A stretch of 64,000 nucleotides of DNA from an uncultured Vibrio sp. (GTDB lineage: Bacteria > Pseudomonadota > Gammaproteobacteria > Enterobacterales > Vibrionaceae): assembly GCF_947488985.1 (NCBI RefSeq), contig NZ_CANLBV010000014.1, positions 1 through 64,000 of the forward strand, in the 5' to 3' direction. Positions 27,628 through 36,192 of the stretch are shown piece after piece. Position numbers and translations under genes: made by a program. Under the pieces are notes generated by a model. The model saw only the letters and a list, made by a program, of their open reading frames with translations, was not told the origin of the DNA and ran no database searches. Each line of letters opens with the position of its first letter. Position 1 is the first letter of the stretch.

Positions 27628-28344
27628 TTACAGATTCTTGTTGTCTTTAATCGCGCGAATACGTTGCTCGATTTGACCAATCTTGGTTTTCACACCCACT
27701 TTGTCGTACTTGTCGTGAGCGTGTTGCAGTAGCACCAAAGCTTTTTCTAGTGTTTCTAAGCACCCGATAGCCGTTGGTTGTGGTTGGCCCTCTTCATTTC
27801 GAATAAGGTACAAGCCTGCGAATCGGTACCACTTGGCATGAACTTCTTCATGCAATCGCCACTCTTTTTCGACCTTTTCAAACACCTTGCTGAAATAAGG
27901 CTCAATTGAATGACCACGGCCAGATTCTTTTTCTGCCCACTCAAGCACTGCATCAGCACAGACAGTCGGCCAATCACGGCGGAAGTTGTCTGGTGTAGGT
28001 AAATCCAGCTCGATAGCGTTCAAACACCAATCAATAGCGGTTTCCATGTCGTTGACATCGAATAGCCAGATCACCATGTTGGTAAAGATTGGGTTTTCGA
28101 ATACTTCGCCTTTTGCTAGGTAAGCTTCCACGTAAGGCTTGTACTTCGGCACTAAAACTTCTCGCTTATGCTTCACTTTGTCTTCGATAGCATTGAGCTT
28201 CTTTAGGTACTTGCGATCTTCTTCAAAGTCGATCAGCTTGATGTGCAGGCTCTCGGTATCTGCACCGGAAACCATTTCCGATGCAGACTGGTTAGCTTGC
28301 TTTTTAAGAATCTTTTTACGTTGTCTTGCTAATGGGCTAACCAT
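27628..28344 (-). CDS. Phage terminase small subunit (GpM)
   Basis: Recognises cos DNA and delivers it to the large subunit. The 238-residue protein has the P2 GpM features: a basic start (ARQRKKILKKQANQ), then NMVIWLFDVNDMETAIDWCLNAIEL near residue 91, and a C-terminal helical tail. It lies between capsid and head completion genes, as in P2. Confidence 0.9.
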   Translation of the reverse strand: MVSPLARQRKKILKKQANQSASEMVSGADTESLHIKLIDFEEDRKYLKKLNAIEDKVKHKREVLVPKYKPYVEAYLAKGEVFENPIFTNMVIWLFDVNDMETAIDWCLNAIELDLPTPDNFRRDWPTVCADAVLEWAEKESGRGHSIEPYFSKVFEKVEKEWRLHEEVHAKWYRFAGLYLIRNEEGQPQPTAIGCLETLEKALVLLQHAHDKYDKVGVKTKIGQIEQRIRAIKDNKNL

Positions 28345-28354
28345 GTATCACTCC

Positions 28355-29371
28355 TTACGCTTCAGGCTCAGGCTCAGGTTCAACAACAGTGACAGCTTCG
28401 ATTGCAGCGAACTTTTTAAGGTTGCCCACTGCATAACCTTCCATACGAATATGGTTAGATTCGAAACGTAGCTCATCGTCATTGTTTTTCTGGCGACGCT
28501 GTTGTGTGTTTGCTTGGGTAAGAACTTGTAGGTTCTTCGTATTTGTCACCCACACTTGGTCAGCAGGGAAGAACGGTGGCGTATAAGCTTTTTTGCCTGC
28601 AATGGTTTTTGCAAGAGCTTGTGCCGCTTTATGTTCTGTCGGTGAGTTTGCCGCTTCTAGCAAACGATGTTGTTCAGCCGCGACCAAATCAGAACCAACC
28701 AACACGACAAGATCAGGGTCTTGACGATGTTCTGGGGCAATAGTTGTGTTGATTAAGTCTTGTACCAACGAATCAAGGTTTTTGTATGAATCCGCTGCCG
28801 CACCAGTAGGGTCTAGCTTCGCAGATGCCAAAACTTGACTAGCTTTCTTCTCTTTTACGACTGTAAGCCAACCCTTGTTTACGTCTTGGCCTAGTGGATT
28901 AGCTTCTGGGTCAGTAGGCGTTGCGATTGATGTACCGTTGAAACCTACACGGAGAATATCCAATGCAAAAACACGAGAAATCGCGTTTAGCATTAGTTTC
29001 AACCATTCGCCTTTTTTCCCTGAGTTCGCCCATTGGGTCATGGTTTCCCAAAGAATATGAGCACCAGAATCCGTTTTGGTCAGTTCGTAGGTATTACCAC
29101 TTTGGCCCATTTCACGACTGAAACGACCTGATGAAGTACGACCTGTAGAAAGACCATCATTACCAACATCGACCACTTGACCTTTAATCTGCTGCACAGG
29201 TAGCAGAGAGATCATGTTTAAAAATTCATGAGACTCTAGGATTGCCTGACGTAGAGCGGTTTCCATCGGTGGTGTGATGTTAAACGTTCCATAAGGGACG
29301 TCTAAACCAGCGGCTTGAGCTACGGATAAACTGAACTCAGCTAAGTATTTCGTTGAAACAGTATTAAGCAT
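28355..29371 (-). CDS. Phage major capsid protein, P2 family (GpN)
   Basis: The main head protein, 338 residues. P2-family signatures are clear: GTFNITPPMETALRQAILES near 24, LPVQQIKGQVVDVGNDGLST near 57, and DLVVLVGSDLVA near 222. The N-terminal residues are probably trimmed by the GpO protease. The start overlaps the scaffold stop (TAATG). It ends in a Glu/Pro repeat tail (VVEPEPEPEA). Confidence 0.95.
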   Translation of the reverse strand: MLNTVSTKYLAEFSLSVAQAAGLDVPYGTFNITPPMETALRQAILESHEFLNMISLLPVQQIKGQVVDVGNDGLSTGRTSSGRFSREMGQSGNTYELTKTDSGAHILWETMTQWANSGKKGEWLKLMLNAISRVFALDILRVGFNGTSIATPTDPEANPLGQDVNKGWLTVVKEKKASQVLASAKLDPTGAAADSYKNLDSLVQDLINTTIAPEHRQDPDLVVLVGSDLVAAEQHRLLEAANSPTEHKAAQALAKTIAGKKAYTPPFFPADQVWVTNTKNLQVLTQANTQQRRQKNNDDELRFESNHIRMEGYAVGNLKKFAAIEAVTVVEPEPEPEA

Positions 29372-30243
29372 TAAAATACTCCTTCCATTTTGTCACTCGT
29401 ACCCTCACCACCCGGCTCTTGTCCCGGCACTTCTTGTGAAAGTTTGTTAAATTTCGATACTAAACCGTTCACTGTTTCTACTAGTGGGTTTAGCTTGTCA
29501 TCCAAAGCTGCAGAGAACTGCTCAACAGTTGCCCCTGTATTTAATTCCGGCTCTGGTTCTGGGTTTTGCTGCGAAAACTCTTGTTTGAGTTCATCTTTCA
29601 GCGAGGTTTTTAAGGCACTAAATTTTTTATCAAATAGTGCTTCTAGTTGCTCTGGAGTCACGTCAATGTCCTCTGGTTCAGGCTCTACAGGTGTAATGTC
29701 TGGCAGTGCCCCGCCAGATTGGAAATGTTTTGCCAAATCTGAGAAAAACTTAGAGATAGGATTTGTTGTGAAGCATTCGGACACATCTAACTCTTCAAGA
29801 TCACTACATTCAATCTTGGTCACTTCACCTTGCTTGCGTGAGAACTCAAGGCGGTCTGTTCCTGTAGATGCTGGGGAGTCAGTCACAGCTAGGCCCATCA
29901 GGTAACATCGCCCCTCGCCCTTGTAATCAGGATTAGGCTCAATAGATGTAAATAGCTTTTGTCCATCTTGGTTAGCATCAAGCAAATATTGGTTTGGCGT
30001 AATTTTGGCGAATAGTCTCAACTTGCCGTCTTTCTTTTCGGCTTTTAGTTCTTCAACTACACCCCAGTTTTTACCCTCAAACACATTCCAGTGAGAACGT
30101 GCGTGTTCAGGCCAGATCATCGCGGTGTACTCAGAAGTTGAATACAGCGATGCCATGTCTTTAATCCATGCTGCAGTTATTTGGCGACCATCTACAGTAG
30201 CCCCCTCAGTTGCAACAATTTTCCAATCACTGGTTTTGCTCAT
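29371..30243 (-). CDS. Capsid scaffolding protein with protease domain (GpO)
   Basis: A 290-residue GpO. An N-terminal serine protease region (TEGATVDGRQITAAWIKDMA, then WPEHARSHWNVFEGKNWG) is followed by a C-terminal helical scaffold, after an acidic linker (PVEPEPEDIDVTPEQ). It starts the minus-strand head operon, divergent from terminase. Confidence 0.9.
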   Translation of the reverse strand: MSKTSDWKIVATEGATVDGRQITAAWIKDMASLYSTSEYTAMIWPEHARSHWNVFEGKNWGVVEELKAEKKDGKLRLFAKITPNQYLLDANQDGQKLFTSIEPNPDYKGEGRCYLMGLAVTDSPASTGTDRLEFSRKQGEVTKIECSDLEELDVSECFTTNPISKFFSDLAKHFQSGGALPDITPVEPEPEDIDVTPEQLEALFDKKFSALKTSLKDELKQEFSQQNPEPEPELNTGATVEQFSAALDDKLNPLVETVNGLVSKFNKLSQEVPGQEPGGEGTSDKMEGVF

Positions 30244-30340
30244 GTTTGTCGTTTGCCTAGTTAAATCACGTCAAATAAATCTCGGTCACGACAAACAATA
30301 CGCCTTTGAATGGGTGGTTTCAGCCACTTCAATTCCTAGA

Positions 30341-30377
30341 AATTCGGATTGAGCCCATATCCGAATTCATCCGAATT
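30341..30377. promoter_or_regulatory. Three ATCCGAATT sites in the late divergent promoter region
   Basis: ATCCGAATT occurs twice in tandem at a 10-bp interval (30359-30367 and 30369-30377) and once inverted (30341-30349). All lie between the divergent capsid and terminase genes. The helical-turn spacing and symmetry suggest a multimeric regulator. The Delta/Ogr-like activator is the obvious candidate, though P2 Ogr sites have a different sequence. Confidence 0.5.
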
Positions 30378-30419
30378 TTAGTTAGTCATTTGCGAGTTTT
30401 CGGGGCGTATGATGCGCTT

Positions 30420-32207
30420 ATGGCATATTCTCCCGAAGTACGACAAGCCGCCCGAGCACTCTATTTGAAAGCTTGGACGCCACGTGAAATCGCTACCGAA
30501 CTGAACCTAAATAATGAGCGCATCATTTATTACTGGGCAGATAAATTCGGTTGGCGCGATATGTTGCGTGAACAAACTATTGATGAAGCAATCGCAAACC
30601 GCATTCAAACGTTGCTCGAATTGGAAGACCCAAGCAAGAACCAGCTAGACATGCTCGATAGGCTTATCAAGCATCACGCAGCTTTGAAGAAACAAAGGGC
30701 ACAAGAAAAACAGCAAGGTGAACAGCCTTTAAATTCTGGCAACAAAAAACACGAGAACAAAAGTAACCGTGGTGATCATCAATCTGGCAGCAACTCAAAG
30801 TCGAATAAGAAACGTAAAGGTAAAAAGAATGACATTAGCGAACTGAGTGAAGAAGACTTTGCCACGTGGCACGATTCGCTTTTCGCTTATCAACACGTAA
30901 TGCGCAACAACATCAAACAGCGTATTCGTAACATTCTTAAATCCCGCCAGATTGGTGCAACCTACTATTTCAGTGGTGAAGCTTTAGAAGATGCGATTCT
31001 GACTGGTGACAACCAAATCTTTTTGTCAGCGTCACGAGCTCAAGCGGAAGTTTTTCGCAGCTACATCATTGCTATTGCAAAAGAGTTCTTAGACATAGAG
31101 CTGACCGGGAACCCGATCATTCTCTCTAATGGTGCTGAACTTCGTTTTTTATCAACCAACAGTAAAACCGCGCAAAGTTACCACGGCCATGTTTATGTTG
31201 ATGAATACTTCTGGATACCGAAGTTTGACGAACTAAACAAACTCGCTTCAGCAATGGCTACCCATAAAAAATGGCGTAAAACCTACTTTTCGACACCATC
31301 ATCGAAAATGCACCAGGCGTACCCATTTTGGACGGGCGACCAATGGCGAAAAGGCAGAGATTCACGCGCTAAGATTGAGTTTCCAACGTTCGGTGAATAC
31401 CGCGATGGTGGTGTGCTTTGCCCTGACAAACAGTGGCGTTATGTAGTCACTATTGAAGACGCTGCAGCTGGCGGTTGTGAGCTATTTGATATTGAAGAAC
31501 TGCAGGACGAATACAGTAAAGACGATTTCGACAACCTGTTTATGTGTGTCTTCGTCGACGGCTCTTTGTCTGTATTCAAATTCGCGGACCTCGAAAAAGG
31601 CATGGTTGACGCAGCCCACTGGCAGGACTTCAAGCCGAAAACAAAATCACCGTTTGCCGGGCGTGAAGTATGGCTGGGTTATGACCCCAGCCGAACACGT
31701 GATAATGCTTGCTTAGTCGTTATAGCCCCGCCTGCAGTTGCGGGTGAAAAATTCCGTGTTTTAGAGAAACACTACTGGAAAGGCCTTAACTTCCAGTACC
31801 ACGTGAGTGAAATTGAAAAGGTATTTAAACGCTACAAAGTCACTTACATAGGCGTTGACACTACGGGGATTGGCGGCGGTGTTTGGGACTTAATCAAGAA
31901 AAAACACCCACGTGAAGCCCACGCCATACATTACAGCAACGAAAACAAGAATCGCCTTGTGATGAAGATGATCGACATTGTAGAAGCCAAGCGCCTGCAG
32001 TTTGATGCCGAACACAAAGACATTGCTATGGCATTCATGGCGATTAAGCGAGTACCAACCAATAGCGGTAACGCTATGACCTTTAAAGCAGAGCGAAGTG
32101 AGACAACAGGCCACGCCGATGCGTTTTGGGCTATTTCACACGCCATCATTAACGAACCGTTAGATCACGATACTCCAACGAAATCAACTTGGGCCACTGC
32201 AGCATGA
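30420..32207 (+). CDS. Phage terminase large subunit, ATPase (GpP)
   Basis: Packages DNA into the head with an ATPase and a nuclease domain. From ATG 30420 the protein has 595 residues; the frame is open from 30306. [26 protein letters not shown] is the P2 GpP start with a helix-turn-helix. The ATPase segment includes [16 protein letters not shown] as Walker A-like and [14 protein letters not shown] as Walker B. The nuclease acidic residues are in [13 protein letters not shown] and [16 protein letters not shown] charged, low-complexity linker occupies about 98-140. Confidence 0.93.
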   Translation: MAYSPEVRQAARALYLKAWTPREIATELNLNNERIIYYWADKFGWRDMLREQTIDEAIANRIQTLLELEDPSKNQLDMLDRLIKHHAALKKQRAQEKQQGEQPLNSGNKKHENKSNRGDHQSGSNSKSNKKRKGKKNDISELSEEDFATWHDSLFAYQHVMRNNIKQRIRNILKSRQIGATYYFSGEALEDAILTGDNQIFLSASRAQAEVFRSYIIAIAKEFLDIELTGNPIILSNGAELRFLSTNSKTAQSYHGHVYVDEYFWIPKFDELNKLASAMATHKKWRKTYFSTPSSKMHQAYPFWTGDQWRKGRDSRAKIEFPTFGEYRDGGVLCPDKQWRYVVTIEDAAAGGCELFDIEELQDEYSKDDFDNLFMCVFVDGSLSVFKFADLEKGMVDAAHWQDFKPKTKSPFAGREVWLGYDPSRTRDNACLVVIAPPAVAGEKFRVLEKHYWKGLNFQYHVSEIEKVFKRYKVTYIGVDTTGIGGGVWDLIKKKHPREAHAIHYSNENKNRLVMKMIDIVEAKRLQFDAEHKDIAMAFMAIKRVPTNSGNAMTFKAERSETTGHADAFWAISHAIINEPLDHDTPTKSTWATAA

Positions 32208-33235
32208 CCTACACAACAGAAACACTAGTTAAGCAAGAACAACATGCAGAGTCTGTTTATCACATAGACTCTTCGCCAGAAGCAATCGACTCAACCAGTT
32301 GGATGACGTCTTACTCTGAATTGTTCTATAACGACTCCGACGACTACTGGGAGCCACCAATTTCACGACAAGGTTTAGCAGAGACTTCACGTGCAAATGC
32401 CTACCATGGCTCACTTCTAAAAGCTCGTGCAAACTATGTTGCTGCTCGTTTCACCACTGGCGGAGGTGCTAGACGTCGGCAGATTCAATCTTTTTGCAAT
32501 AACTACTTCACTTTTGGTGACGCTGCTTTTTTGAAAATCCGCGATCACTTCAAGCGTGTTGTTCGTTTGTTCCCTTTACCAACGATGTACTTACGTCGAC
32601 GTAAAAACGGGGACTTTGTGCTACTTGAGCGTGACAACAAGCAACGCGTTTATAAGGCGAATGACATTATTTTCTTACCCCAAGAAGACTTACAGCAACA
32701 GATTTATGGCTTACCTGACTATTTGGGCAGCTTACAAAGCAGCTTACTAAACAAAGACGCCACACTATTTCGTCGCCGATACTACAAGAACGGTGCTCAT
32801 ATGGGTTTTATCTTCTATGCGACTGACCCAAACTTAAGTGATGATGACGAAAAGATGTTGAAAGATAAGATCGCCAGCTCTAAAGGCGTTGGTAACTTCC
32901 GCAGCATGTTCGTCAATATTCCCGGTGGTGCAGAGAAGGGTATTCAGCTAATCCCTGTAGGTGACATTGCTACGAAAGATGAATTCGAACGCATCAAGAA
33001 TATTACAGCGCAAGACATCTTAGTGGGGCATCGTTTCCCAGTGGGTAAAGCTGGCATTATTCCACAAGGGACAACCAGCTTAGGTGACCCGATCAAGATT
33101 GGGAGTGAATACGCCAAAGACGAGATCATACCTGTATGCGAACTGGTTATGGATGAAGTGAACAACGACCCGGAAATCAGAAACATAAAAAGCCTACATC
33201 TAAAGTTTGATGTTACTACCGGGGAAAACTCATAG
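32204..33235 (+). CDS. Phage portal protein (GpQ)
   Basis: The dodecameric DNA entry ring of the head. The 343-residue protein belongs to the P2 GpQ portal family: [20 protein letters not shown] near 50, then [16 protein letters not shown] near 163 and [15 protein letters not shown]-like sequence near 265. ATG 32204 overlaps the terminase stop (ATGA). Confidence 0.95.
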   Translation: MTYTTETLVKQEQHAESVYHIDSSPEAIDSTSWMTSYSELFYNDSDDYWEPPISRQGLAETSRANAYHGSLLKARANYVAARFTTGGGARRRQIQSFCNNYFTFGDAAFLKIRDHFKRVVRLFPLPTMYLRRRKNGDFVLLERDNKQRVYKANDIIFLPQEDLQQQIYGLPDYLGSLQSSLLNKDATLFRRRYYKNGAHMGFIFYATDPNLSDDDEKMLKDKIASSKGVGNFRSMFVNIPGGAEKGIQLIPVGDIATKDEFERIKNITAQDILVGHRFPVGKAGIIPQGTTSLGDPIKIGSEYAKDEIIPVCELVMDEVNNDPEIRNIKSLHLKFDVTTGENS

Positions 33236-33238
33236 CCC

Positions 33239-33257
33239 TGTACAAAAACACAGCCAT
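33239..33257 (+). promoter_or_regulatory. Repeated TGTACAAAAA element, copy 1
   Basis: A 19-bp element beginning TGTACAAAAACACAGCC, 44 bp before the Ogr/Delta-like gene. A second copy (17 of 19 identical) lies at 35128-35146. It may be a promoter element or operator shared by two phage transcripts. Confidence 0.4.
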
Positions 33258-33300
33258 TGACGTAATATTATGCTGTCAGTCAGTTAAGTTAGGTCAATGT

Positions 33301-33768
33301 ATGCGAGTTTATTGCAAATGTGGTGAGCGCGCGATTGTAAGTAGAAGCATCGCCAAAGATGCCAATTGCGCAGATTTATCTTGTTCCTGTTCTAACCCAG
33401 AATGTGGGCATACCTTTGTGAGTTCTATCGGCTATCGCCACTCACTAAAACAGTCAAAGCTTCATTTCGGAATTGGTGCGACGAGTAAACCGTCCATAGG
33501 TTTTGGGAAAATGCTTGGTAGTCGGATTCAATGCGGCTGTGGCGAACGGGCGGTGATTAATAAAACCAACCGCCTATCGAACGACTGTGCAGATTTGTAT
33601 TGTGAGTGTAAGAACCCAGCGTGCGAACATCAGTTTGTAATGTCTTTGTATTTTAGTCACACACTAAGCCCATCATCGAAAGATACCAGTGAACTGGCTA
33701 ACTGCTTAATCAAGGTGCTAAAGCCTGATCACCGTGATTACTTAAAGCAGCAGCTGGCCTTGTTTTAA
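33301..33768 (+). CDS. Ogr/Delta-like late transcription activator, duplicated zinc finger
   Basis: The 155-residue protein holds two Ogr-type zinc fingers in tandem. The first has Cys at 5, 7, about 28 and 33 (CKCG...CSCSNPECGHTFV). The second repeats it near 79-106 (CGCG...CECKNPACEHQFV). Phage P2 Ogr has one such finger; P4 Delta has two, so this is Delta-like. It should turn on the late head, tail and lysis operons. It is read in the same direction as the portal gene, after a 65-bp gap. Confidence 0.88.
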   Translation: MRVYCKCGERAIVSRSIAKDANCADLSCSCSNPECGHTFVSSIGYRHSLKQSKLHFGIGATSKPSIGFGKMLGSRIQCGCGERAVINKTNRLSNDCADLYCECKNPACEHQFVMSLYFSHTLSPSSKDTSELANCLIKVLKPDHRDYLKQQLALF

Positions 33769-33965
33769 CCGGCCCCCACCTTAACCAATTCATTCTCGCA
33801 TTCATGCCCATTAACATGGACAGCTTTTGGCTGTCCTTTTTTGTGGGCAAGAATCAACGAAATTAAGAACATGCCAATGTCTTGATTTTCTTCTTGGTTC
33901 CCGCTTGTATTCTCAGCCAAAGCGCATAAAACAAACGCTTCCGCATTGTTATGTAGTTCAGACAT
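33765..33965 (-). CDS. Small hypothetical phage protein
   Basis: A 66-residue protein that is not recognised. It has a central hydrophobic stretch (IGMFLISLILAH) and acidic ends. It is convergent with the Ogr/Delta-like gene and overlaps its stop by 4 bp. The terminator of the plus-strand transcript lies inside this frame, which weakens the case. Treat as possible. Confidence 0.45.
   Translation of the reverse strand: MSELHNNAEAFVLCALAENTSGNQEENQDIGMFLISLILAHKKGQPKAVHVNGHECENELVKVGAG
33818..33842 (+). terminator. Terminator after the Ogr/Delta-like gene
   Basis: GGACAGC pairs with GCTGTCC around a 5-nt loop, followed by six T residues (33837-33842). It lies 50 bp after the activator gene and probably ends the terminase-portal-activator transcript. 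Confidence 0.85.
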
Positions 33966-34197
33966 TTAGACTCCCAACTGACGATTTACTGTATATTAAT
34001 ACAGTAGTTTTCCCTGTACAAATTTAATTGTTTTTTGTGTGGTTAACTACACTTAATTTGTACTGTGACTTTTCACGGCACATTCTAACCACATAAAAAC
34101 TATAAATATTTGAATTAATTAGCATTTATTTAACTGCTAACCACGGCTGGCTTTTCATCCACCCAATACGCCAAATTTGGCGCGCTAAGGGATTGAA

Positions 34198-34533
34198 ATG
34201 CCGAAACTTAACAACAACATCTATTCAATTAATCAATACTTCACCCAATTAAGGATCGCACGAGGCGTCACACAAAAAGGCATATCAAAGCAAACAGGCA
34301 TTCCCTACCGAACTGTGCAGCGACTCGAACAACACAAAGCGGTTATCAACGCAGAGCAAATTGAAGTGCTCTGCGAATTTTATCAGGTAAGCTTGGTTGA
34401 AATGGCTAAAGGAACACTGGTGCAGCGCCCAACTAACAGCATCGAGTTCCTAACCCACTTTGAAAGACTGCCAGAGCCTGTAAAAAAGTCGATCATTGAA
34501 CTCGTACTAACGCTATGTAGCCGTATTCAATGA
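34198..34533 (+). CDS. XRE-family helix-turn-helix regulator
   Basis: A 111-residue DNA-binding protein. The helix-turn-helix is RGVTQKGISKQTGIPYRTVQRLE at about 23-45. The C-terminal part (FERLPEPVKKSIIELVLTL) resembles a dimerisation segment of phage regulators. It stands alone between late-activator and accessory genes. It could control the adjacent accessory unit. Confidence 0.8.
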   Translation: MPKLNNNIYSINQYFTQLRIARGVTQKGISKQTGIPYRTVQRLEQHKAVINAEQIEVLCEFYQVSLVEMAKGTLVQRPTNSIEFLTHFERLPEPVKKSIIELVLTLCSRIQ

Positions 34534-34683
34534 CGCCCAGTCACGCTCATAGATAGCGTCTTGCAATGCACAAAAGTGGATAAGGATATTAAACTTATCT
34601 TCTGCCGTTGTGGCTTTCTCCAGTTCTTGTTCTCGCAGGTCAACGATGTACTGATATGTCGTCTGTTCTTTTAATTGGGGCAT
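34513..34683 (-). CDS. Small hypothetical protein convergent with the XRE gene
   Basis: From ATG 34683 the protein has 56 residues (MPQLKEQTTYQYIVDLREQE...), behind a GGAGAG site; an upstream ATG at 34725 is less likely. It is helical and acidic with no recognised family. It overlaps the XRE gene end by 21 bp. Confidence 0.55.
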   Translation of the reverse strand: MPQLKEQTTYQYIVDLREQELEKATTAEDKFNILIHFCALQDAIYERDWASLNTAT

Positions 34684-35127
34684 GGTTCTCTCCTGTTCGT
34701 ATTTCTTGCTGTGAGCTTTCAGCATAATTAAGTTAAAAAAACATCCGAAGTAACGTGAATTACTCCATGGTTCTATTGCTTAAACGCCATTGGCCTTAGC
34801 TTTGCACTTCGGTTATGCCAAAAATGCGGTTTAATTTATTAACCTATCACTGCTTTAAAATTTCCAAAGTCCGTGTTTGTTGCTGTTCAGTGGTGATATC
34901 TCGGTTTCAAAACCACTATATCGTCCTGAAAAACCATCCAATATGTTGTACTTGTCGATCAGCGACCAAATCCGCTCTATCGCCCGTGGTTACCGGGGTC
35001 AACGAAAATACGAGCTTAAAAAATATTTTTAAAACGCAATGATGCTTAATAAAATTGAGTGTGGAGAGATTGGGAAGGAGGGTGTATTTATACTGCCAAT
35101 TCCATTTTATGAGTCAACAACATTCTT

Positions 35128-35146
35128 TGTACAAAAAAACAGCAAT
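35128..35146 (+). promoter_or_regulatory. Repeated TGTACAAAAA element, copy 2
   Basis: Matches the element at 33239-33257 at 17 of 19 positions. It lies within the long gap, 350 bp before the two accessory genes. Confidence 0.4.
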
Positions 35147-35340
35147 AAAATAAACCATATATTTTCAACACGTTAAAGGTGGTAACTATAGTGCCACAGT
35201 CGAAGTTGTGAAATACATCACAGCTTGAATGATGGCTAAGTATCTTCATTAATCTACCTAGAGCCTAGTCACGAATTACCACAATCTGTACTTACACTGG
35301 GTCTGATGTGAACTATCATAATTAATGTTATGTGCGGATA

Positions 35341-35369
35341 TTGATAAACATTGACTCATATTGATGAAG
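35341..35369 (+). repeat. 29-bp repeat, copy 1
   Basis: TTGATAAACATTGA followed by the shared end ATTGATGAAG. The copy at 44816-44844 beside attR is identical at 24 of 29 positions. A shorter relative (TTGATGCTTATTGGTG) lies in the cox/cI control region at 42402. It is probably bound by a phage protein such as Cox or integrase. Confidence 0.5.
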
Positions 35370-35414
35370 ATTTAACAATTTCCTTATTGCTCAACTTCCT
35401 AGGCTCAAGTACGA

Positions 35415-35443
35415 TTGATGTAATTAGAATATTTACATGATAA
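35415..35443 (+). promoter_or_regulatory. Possible promoter of the accessory unit
   Basis: TTGATG (35415-35420) and TGATAA (35438-35443) are 17 bp apart. Transcription would start near 35450, inside the hairpin that follows. The match is fair, not strong. Confidence 0.35.
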
Positions 35444-35445
35444 TT

Positions 35446-35473
35446 AGCACAACCGACATAGTTGTGCTTTTTT
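35446..35473 (+). terminator. Terminator-like hairpin just before the accessory genes
   Basis: AGCACAAC (35446-35453) pairs with GTTGTGCT (35461-35468) around 7 nt and is followed by six T residues. Only 23 bp separate it from the next ATG, so no promoter fits between. The genes must be transcribed through it or from within it. It may be an attenuator, or a 5' stem if transcription starts near 35450. Confidence 0.6.
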
Positions 35474-35496
35474 CGTAGTTAGGTTTGGAGTATTAA

Positions 35497-35781
35497 ATGG
35501 CCGTTTTTATAGTAACTTCTGCATCACAAGGTAGCGCCGAGCTAGTAGAAGACGCAATAAAAAGCGCTTTCTCAGAAGATGATATTTTATCTTTGGGACC
35601 ATTGACTTGGCTTATCAACGACGAGAACAACAGTAACCCTATAGCAGTAACAGAGAAGCTTGGTGTTCTTGATTCAGAAAAAGCCGGAGATATTGGTCCA
35701 TACATTATTAACCAATTTAGTAACTATTATGGCTACCACAACAATACGGTTTGGGACTGGCTTCGCGCTAAGGGACTGTAA
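35497..35781 (+). CDS. Accessory (moron) gene 1, hypothetical
   Basis: A 94-residue soluble protein, not recognised. It starts AVFIVTSASQGSAELVEDAI and has a Tyr/Asn-rich end (FSNYYGYHNNTVWDWL). A GGAG precedes the ATG. It forms a two-gene unit with a coiled-coil membrane protein, flanked by hairpins on both sides, in the non-essential slot between late activator and replication gene. The context suggests a lysogenic conversion or superinfection-exclusion pair, but this is inference. Confidence 0.7.
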   Translation: MAVFIVTSASQGSAELVEDAIKSAFSEDDILSLGPLTWLINDENNSNPIAVTEKLGVLDSEKAGDIGPYIINQFSNYYGYHNNTVWDWLRAKGL

Positions 35782-35783
35782 CT

Positions 35784-36152
35784 ATGTCGCCACCATACGA
35801 AGAACAGTTTCACTCAAGTGCTAGTAATCCTTTAAACCAACAGTCAGGCCCAAGCGGCTCGACTGAGTTCCAGTGGACAATGCAGCACTTAAATAAGCTT
35901 GATGACAAAGTTAGCAAGCACATATCGGAAATATCTGAGTTAAATGCAACCGTCAAACACCAAAGTGCAGAAATCCAAGATCTAAAAACTTCTATAAACT
36001 CTCTTTCAGATGATGTAAACAGCTTAAAAAGAATGATTTACACCGTAGGAGTTGTTTTTACTGTAGTAACGGCTCTTGGCGTCTTCTTCTTTGGTTCTAC
36101 CGTTCAAGATGTAATGAGCTCAATCCAAGCGTTGAGCGAAATACCTAAATAA
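35784..36152 (+). CDS. Accessory (moron) gene 2, coiled-coil membrane protein
   Basis: A 122-residue protein. A disordered Ser/Pro/Gln-rich start (1-35) leads into a coiled coil (about 36-87, heptads through ISELNATVKHQSAEIQDLK). One membrane helix (YTVGVVFTVVTALGVFFF, about 90-107) and a short tail follow. It lies 2 bp after gene 1. A sensor or membrane effector arrangement is possible. Confidence 0.7.
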   Translation: MSPPYEEQFHSSASNPLNQQSGPSGSTEFQWTMQHLNKLDDKVSKHISEISELNATVKHQSAEIQDLKTSINSLSDDVNSLKRMIYTVGVVFTVVTALGVFFFGSTVQDVMSSIQALSEIPK

Positions 36153-36183
36153 CCAAGAAAATACACTCATAGTATTTTCTTGG
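36153..36183. terminator. Bidirectional terminator
   Basis: A perfect 12-bp stem (CCAAGAAAATAC with GTATTTTCTTGG) around a 7-nt loop lies between the convergent accessory gene and replication gene. The A/T-rich stem can serve both strands. Confidence 0.8.
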
Positions 36184-36192
36184 CTTTACTCG

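Larger units (their letters stand above)
34726..35412. other. Long non-coding stretch of the prophage
   Basis: About 690 bp with no convincing gene. The frame at 34815-35042 has no ribosome site and a composition unlike the neighbours. The stretch contains the second copy of the TGTACAAAAA element (35128-35146) and one copy of a 29-bp repeat also present beside attR (35341-35369). A regulatory RNA or decayed accessory gene is possible. Confidence 0.5.

Noticed and set aside
34815-35042. 75-codon open frame in the prophage gap.
   Set aside because: No ribosome site, odd composition, no family resemblance.
35413-36152. Considered a type III toxin-antitoxin system (RNA repeats, terminator, toxin gene).
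   Set aside because: No tandem RNA repeats are visible before the hairpin, and the protein does not resemble ToxN-like toxins.
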